Positions 8,701 to 11,879 of a DNA stretch of 11,879 nucleotides are shown one piece after another. The translations under genes were made by a program, and so were the position numbers. This stretch comes from an uncultured Muribaculaceae bacterium (GTDB lineage Bacteria > Bacteroidota > Bacteroidia > Bacteroidales > Muribaculaceae): assembly GCA_910584735.1 (NCBI GenBank), contig CAJUBM010000093.1, forward strand, positions 1 through 11,879, read 5' to 3'. The notes below the pieces were generated by a model. That model made no database searches, was not told the origin of the DNA, and saw only the letters and a list, made by a program, of their open reading frames with translations. Every line of letters starts with the position of its first letter. The stretch's first letter is position 1.

Positions 8701-9462
8701 GACCTTTCAAAGGCTCCCAAACTGGAACTGGCAGCCTTCAACGCCAACGAAATCACCTCTGTTAAATTCAACAACCCCAATCTATGGTACCTTGACCTCA
8801 CAAGCAACAAGCTTACCTCGATCGACCTCAACGGCATGCCCATAATGCATCAGCTCGTACTGTCGCACAACCAACTGTCTACCATTGACCTCACCCCTGT
8901 TAAGAACACCCTACGCGCACTCCTGCTTGTAGGTAATCATTTCAGATTCACCACCCTGCCCGTGCCTTCCGACTACCCCCTGCTTGAGGCAGGCGTCTAC
9001 CATTACGGAAAGCAGTCTGAACTCGAAGCTGCAATAGTAGACATGAAGGTTGACCTTTCATCACAGGCTGTTGCCGCCGGAACCCCGACAGTCTACCGCT
9101 GGTTCCTTGACGGTTTCGAAATCAATCCCGACACCGGCATGGCCGAAGGCGAGGAACTCATCGTTGACGATGAATACACCGTGGAAAACGGCGTTACCAC
9201 CTTCGCATACAAGTTTGACAAACCCGTGCAGGCCGTTCTCACCAACGAAGCCTTCCCCAACCTGTACCTCCAGACAGGTCTTCTCTACTTCGACTCGGCA
9301 ATCGAGGCAGTCGAGGCCGACGGAGGCGACACCAACGCCCCTGTAAACGTCTACAACCTCCAGGGCGTGGCCGTACGTACAGGCGTATTACCCGCCGAAG
9401 CTCTTGACGGACTTGCTCCCGGCATATATATCGTGGCCGGCAAGAAGGTCCTCGTCCGCTGA
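5788..9462 (+). CDS. Large secreted leucine-rich-repeat protein, triplicated supermodule
   Basis: This is a 1224-residue extracellular protein, with a signal peptide at 1-22 (cleavage near SNA/AD). It repeats one plan three times: a beta domain with an 'x-D-x-G-D/G-x' core (FDIDMGFG at 59-66, LVDFGDGN at 502-509, LYIDWRGDD at 848-856), a block of 21-22-residue LRRs (about 116-347, 552-714, 912-1058; units like LTTLDLSQNKNL and LTSIDLSKAPKL), the block-ending 'TLP', then a Tyr-rich linker and Ig-like beta module (FYNQRPY, YVYAPQQ, VYHYGKQ; later 'TNPAFP'/'TNEAFP'). The LRRs are the internalin-like LxxLDLSxN type, not the 23-residue BspA type. Residues from about 1175 carry VYNLQGVAV and LAPGIYIVAGKKVLVR, matching the tails of the two upstream proteins. 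LRRs suggest protein binding at the surface; partner unknown. It sits 28 bp after the protease gene, with no promoter between. Confidence 0.88.
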   Translation: MNILRNLLMATAIIGTSFASNAADDLGEPAVTIKTEMYNVQGPTNDFSILLSTRTPQTFDIDMGFGTQEVDVVPAYIEDGAWKGTFITCRVSQAGEIKIYGDPSQIDVINAAGAGITEIAMANCLNLEVLDLSHNYLKGIDLTPFSKLMAIYLSDNPGTAQTPITIGGPKNDLAILEIDIIDYIDPNFDLRLYPNLTTFDAYATKSLKKADLSNSSKLVQLVLEMTAVETIDLSGCPNLVRLNVSESRISQLDLSPVTKLQSLNCGHSSGTVNTDITMPHLDLSHNPQLNYLAAEGNDMETLDITKNPLIQNLYLQDNKLTTLDLSQNKNLVSVNLNNNNFTFSTLPAEQNTWLEYFYNQRPYAVNKSYAKGTEIDFSPMIRPGTTTTAKVMYRPIKAAESDETETEYALPESEYTFSATGKLVVNKTYTDSLYVVFSNSAFVPSNVSTGYSLYSSPFMVKEASEIGQPSPIISFMPVSAATNISFKVGMDGATSTTPRKLLVDFGDGNRKEFNVTSSTATTTISSKPTAGKYITLYAPENEIITAFEIADRPLVSIDITKATELRTLSITGCSLGTINLAYNRCLTKLDLSRNNLKALDLKGVRGDYEKYALSDVKASDNKITDVKIINTTGTLSLDLSNNLLAEFTLKDYDNLQNLDLSGNKLSTIMLSYMGNIRKINLSRNQLTQLENLVDMPFCTDFNVSDNKLTLETLPYFEANIPANYVYAPQQALAIPSKGPGVNLSKQNRVINGVGTTYVWKTVGGQTLVNGTDYRITDDGATRFLNTSTGPVYCEMTNPAFPAFTGANVFRTTEVTPMGAPQTLVATFTTPKAVKNGSLSLATKGVDALYIDWRGDDTDFVPYETKDTYTLYSDIETYAGAQVKVYTYNSPDNVTVFSVSDIPMSAFDGSYMTSLINFTLDGSGISPENLVWPSKETISELFINNGGFTEFDLSQFPALTQVGLAQNKLTSIDLSKAPKLELAAFNANEITSVKFNNPNLWYLDLTSNKLTSIDLNGMPIMHQLVLSHNQLSTIDLTPVKNTLRALLLVGNHFRFTTLPVPSDYPLLEAGVYHYGKQSELEAAIVDMKVDLSSQAVAAGTPTVYRWFLDGFEINPDTGMAEGEELIVDDEYTVENGVTTFAYKFDKPVQAVLTNEAFPNLYLQTGLLYFDSAIEAVEADGGDTNAPVNVYNLQGVAVRTGVLPAEALDGLAPGIYIVAGKKVLVR

Positions 9463-9501
9463 AACCTCTAACGGCTCCTTAGCCTATAACCTCTGATAAT
9501 C

Positions 9502-9538
9502 AGTTCCCCGCATTGTTATGCGGGGAACTTTATTTTTA
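9502..9538 (+). terminator. Strong intrinsic terminator after the LRR gene
   Basis: A perfect 12-bp GC-rich stem (9502-9513 with 9518-9529) closes on a TGTT loop and runs into ttatttttaa. It begins 40 bp after the stop codon at 9462 and should end the protease-LRR transcript before the promoter at 9576. Confidence 0.9.
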
Positions 9539-9575
9539 ATACGACTACCCGGCGGCATCAAAACCTCACAAATAT

Positions 9576-9606
9576 TTTGGCGTTAAACCGAAAATCCGTA
9601 TCTTTG
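9576..9606 (+). promoter_or_regulatory. Bacteroidetes-type promoter for the PpiD-like gene
   Basis: TTTG at 9576-9579 and TATCTTTG at 9599-9606 are 19 nt apart, a full match to the Bacteroidetes -33/-7 consensus. Transcription should start near 9613, leaving a leader of about 57 nt. The leader is AT-rich and lacks a Shine-Dalgarno sequence, which is usual in this phylum. Confidence 0.85.
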
Positions 9607-9669
9607 TGCGCTTATTATGCATATCATATTCGCAATATAATAAACAAATCATAAACCATTTAACGTTAA

Positions 9670-11721
9670 ATGTCTACACTTGAACAAATCCGACAGCGCC
9701 CCATCCTGATTATCTCGATACTGGGTGTGGCCTTGCTGCTGTTCATCCTCACGGCGGTTGACCGCCCGCAGGAACTGTTCTCCGACAACCACACCGTTGC
9801 GAAAGTGGACGGAGAGAAAATCGACTACCTTGAATTCCAGAAACGCGTTGAGCAGGTTCAGCAGAACTACCAGAACCAGGGCTACAACGACATGGACCGC
9901 GACCGCCTTCAGACAGAGGTTCTTCAGGAAATGATCCAGGAAGCCCTCCTCAAAAAAGAATACGAACGCCTCGGCCTCACCGTTACAGACAACGAGCTTT
10001 CAAAAGCCATCCTCGGCGAGAAGCCCCACCCCTACGTGATGCAGATGATGCAGCAGATGGGCGTAGGCGACCCCAAGATGTTCTACGAAGCAGTCACCAA
10101 CCCCACCAAGCAGGGCATCCAGGATCCCCAGCAGATCGCACAGTTACGCGATGCATGGAGCGCCCTTGAAAAACAGACCGAGGAGATGCTCATGGCCTCC
10201 AAATTCCAGAACCTCCTGATGGGCTCGCTCAACGCCAACAAACTTGACGCACAGGCCGCCTATGCCGAGGCTACCAAGTCGTGGACCGTGGCGCAGGCCG
10301 TGAAAGACGCATCCACCCTCCCCGATAAAGGATTCGAACCCACCGATGCCGAACTCAAGGCAGAATATGAGGCACAGAAAGGCCTCTTCCGAATGGCGGA
10401 GCCTACACGCGTAATATCGTATGTGTCGGTCGACGTCCTCCCCTCGGAAAAAGACCTCCAGGCCGCCCGTCAGATTGTAAATAAAGCCATCGCCGACCTG
10501 CGTCTCAACAACGGCACGGAAGGTCTGGCCGACAACAATGCCTTCGTGATTAACCGCGTGAACACTACAGCTTCCGCCATGGCTCCGCAGCTTCGCAACG
10601 CCCTGCCGCGCCTCCAGGCCGACACCGTAATCGAGGTTTCGTTCATGAACAACACCTACACCCTCGCCAAGCTCATCGGCGCTACCTCGCAGGTTGACTC
10701 CGTACTGGTTGACATCGCAATGGTCGCCGATGCCGCCATGACCGACTCCGTTATGGCCAAGCTCAACAGCGGCCTCAAGGTAGCCGACCTCGGCAACGAC
10801 AAGGTACAGGGTTCTGACAGCATCTGGGCCTCCCTCGTAGACCCCCAGATGGCAGCCTTCAAAGAGGAGATTGCAAATGCCGAGACCGGCACATATTTCG
10901 CGCCCAAGGCAGCCCCCCAGCGCGGCATGCTGCTCCGTGTGCGTCAGCGCAAAGCCCCCGTCACTGTTTACGACATAGCCCAGGCCACCTACGTGGTAGA
11001 ACCCTCGGCCGAGACAGTTGACAAACTTAACGCCGACCTGCGCACATTCCTCTCATCGAACAACACCCCCGAGAAATTCTCCGCCAACGCCGTAAAAGCA
11101 GGCTATTCGCCTTTCGACAGCTATGTGACCCCGGGAACCCTCCAGGTTGCAAACCTGCGCGACAGCCGCAACGTCTGCAAGTGGGCCCTCGGAGCAAAGA
11201 AAGGTGAGGTTTCGGGCGTATTCACCGACGAACGCGGAAGCCGCCTTATGGGTGCAGCCCTTGTTGACATCTTCAATGGCGACTATCTCCCTCTTTCAGA
11301 CAAAGAAGTTAAGAACTACATCACACAGCGTGTGACCACCCGCAAGAAGGCAGAAAAACTCGCTGCTGACTTCAAAGGTAAGGGCAAGACCGTTGCCGAA
11401 TACGCACAGGCCATGGGTGTTGCCGTAGACACCACTACCGTATCCTTCGGCCGTGGCGCAGATGCAGTCCTCTCAGCCAATGTTGCCGTATCGAAGAAAG
11501 GGCAGCTGGTAGGCCCGGTAGTCACAAACCGTGGCATCTCTGTCTTCCAGATTGTAAACGAAGATACCCAGGCACGTCCGTTCAACTTCGGACAGGACAG
11601 CCAGGCCTTCGGTTACACACAGGGAGGAATGTCGTTCCAGCGCTCATTCGGCGCCGTTCTCCGTGGCAACAAGAAGATTGACAACCGTATACAGAAATTC
11701 TATTCCGCCCGTCAGGACTAA
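9670..11721 (+). CDS. ppiD: PpiD/SurA-type membrane-anchored periplasmic folding factor
   Basis: This 683-residue protein is close to the usual size of Bacteroidetes PpiD-like proteins. A short cytoplasmic start (MSTLEQIRQRP) is followed by one membrane helix (about residues 12-30) that should anchor it in the inner membrane with the rest in the periplasm. Next comes a SurA_N-like helical chaperone region: VAKVDGEKIDYLEFQKRVEQ (about 43-62), then the typical LQTEVLQEMIQEALLKKEYE (about 81-100) and GLTVTDNELSKAI. Two later segments resemble degraded parvulin domains: one starts around TRVISYVSVDVLPSEKD (246-262), the other near the C-terminus (GQLVGPVVTNRGISVFQIV). The hallmark parvulin residues (an RHIL-type strand, GDLGWF) are not visible, so isomerase activity is doubtful and a holdase role is more likely. 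It has its own promoter and terminator, so the link to its neighbours is by role in export, not operon. The symbol is a family name. Confidence 0.88.
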   Translation: MSTLEQIRQRPILIISILGVALLLFILTAVDRPQELFSDNHTVAKVDGEKIDYLEFQKRVEQVQQNYQNQGYNDMDRDRLQTEVLQEMIQEALLKKEYERLGLTVTDNELSKAILGEKPHPYVMQMMQQMGVGDPKMFYEAVTNPTKQGIQDPQQIAQLRDAWSALEKQTEEMLMASKFQNLLMGSLNANKLDAQAAYAEATKSWTVAQAVKDASTLPDKGFEPTDAELKAEYEAQKGLFRMAEPTRVISYVSVDVLPSEKDLQAARQIVNKAIADLRLNNGTEGLADNNAFVINRVNTTASAMAPQLRNALPRLQADTVIEVSFMNNTYTLAKLIGATSQVDSVLVDIAMVADAAMTDSVMAKLNSGLKVADLGNDKVQGSDSIWASLVDPQMAAFKEEIANAETGTYFAPKAAPQRGMLLRVRQRKAPVTVYDIAQATYVVEPSAETVDKLNADLRTFLSSNNTPEKFSANAVKAGYSPFDSYVTPGTLQVANLRDSRNVCKWALGAKKGEVSGVFTDERGSRLMGAALVDIFNGDYLPLSDKEVKNYITQRVTTRKKAEKLAADFKGKGKTVAEYAQAMGVAVDTTTVSFGRGADAVLSANVAVSKKGQLVGPVVTNRGISVFQIVNEDTQARPFNFGQDSQAFGYTQGGMSFQRSFGAVLRGNKKIDNRIQKFYSARQD

Positions 11722-11744
11722 CCCCGCCACGCGACATAGCGAAT

Positions 11745-11787
11745 AAAAAGAGATGTGCCAAAATTAAATTTTGGCACATCTCTTTTT
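11745..11787 (+). terminator. Terminator after the PpiD-like gene
   Basis: Long complementary arms (11745-11765 with 11767-11787) give a stem of about 19 bp around a small AT loop, ending in a T run (11783-11788). It lies 23 bp after the stop codon. The A run before the stem means it may also work in the other direction. Its stem is related to that of 91-130, with paired changes in both arms. Confidence 0.9.
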
Positions 11788-11798
11788 TATATAACACT
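11787..11798. repeat. 12-bp companion motif of the end repeat, right copy
   Basis: ttatataacact is the inverted copy of 76-87. It again sits directly outside the gene-end hairpin and inside the 46-bp GC-rich element, so hairpin, 12-mer and 46-mer occur in the same order at both ends. Confidence 0.55.
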
Positions 11799-11833
11799 CT
11801 ATACAGCAGCAACTTCACAGACATGCCGGATGG

Positions 11834-11879
11834 TAGTGGCGCCGGACCTCCGGGACGGCAGGCCACCCGAAGAGGCGCA
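11834..11879. repeat. REP-like GC-rich repeat, right copy
   Basis: This is a perfect 46-bp inverted copy of 11-56 and reaches the last base of the window, so it may continue beyond it. It has the same potential imperfect hairpin. The two copies both lie beyond the 3' end of a gene (the barrel gene and the PpiD-like gene), the placement expected of an extragenic REP-type repeat. Confidence 0.75.

Noticed and set aside
11..11879. Terminal inverted repeats of a large transposon or integron-like element
   Set aside because: There is no transposase, integrase or target duplication, the content includes an ordinary folding factor, and each repeat is tied to a gene's terminator hairpin.

Overview
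The window looks like a piece of a Bacteroidales chromosome, plausibly a gut Muribaculaceae/Prevotella-like genome. The clues are moderate GC, two intergenic gaps with the Bacteroidetes promoter pattern (TTTG, 19-20 nt, TAnnTTTG), AT-rich leaders without Shine-Dalgarno sequences, and secreted proteins ending in the 'YNLQG...GIY...GKK..VK' tail common in this order. The family-level placement is an inference. I see no tRNA, rRNA, CRISPR array, transposase or integrase.

Layout, left to right. (1) At 11-56 is a GC-rich REP-like repeat, then a hairpin terminator at 91-130. (2) A minus-strand gene for a small outer-membrane beta-barrel (147-680) follows. (3) A 434-bp divergent gap holds a candidate promoter for each flanking gene, a 21-bp-period direct repeat and a hairpin. 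(4) A plus-strand gene (1115-3064) encodes a secreted protein of about six beta-rich units. (5) A 274-bp gap contains a long hairpin. (6) A tight pair follows, 28 bp apart: a secreted subtilisin-family protease (3339-5759) and a 1224-residue leucine-rich-repeat protein built from a triplicated supermodule (5788-9462). (7) After a strong terminator (9502-9529) and a clear promoter (9576-9606) comes a PpiD/SurA-type membrane-anchored folding factor (9670-11721). (8) At the right end is a second terminator (11745-11787) and the second copy of the REP-like repeat (11834-11879), inverted relative to the first.

All five proteins act in the envelope or outside the cell. The three central ones share the same type of C-terminal tail, which suggests a common export or anchoring route, probably type IX secretion-like. 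Whether the genome has that machinery cannot be seen here. The PpiD-like protein is a separate transcription unit and is most likely a general folding factor for exported proteins. The most unusual features are the composite repeat shared by both ends, with covarying hairpin stems, and the modular architectures of the two large repeat proteins. I found no convincing new defence or mobile system.
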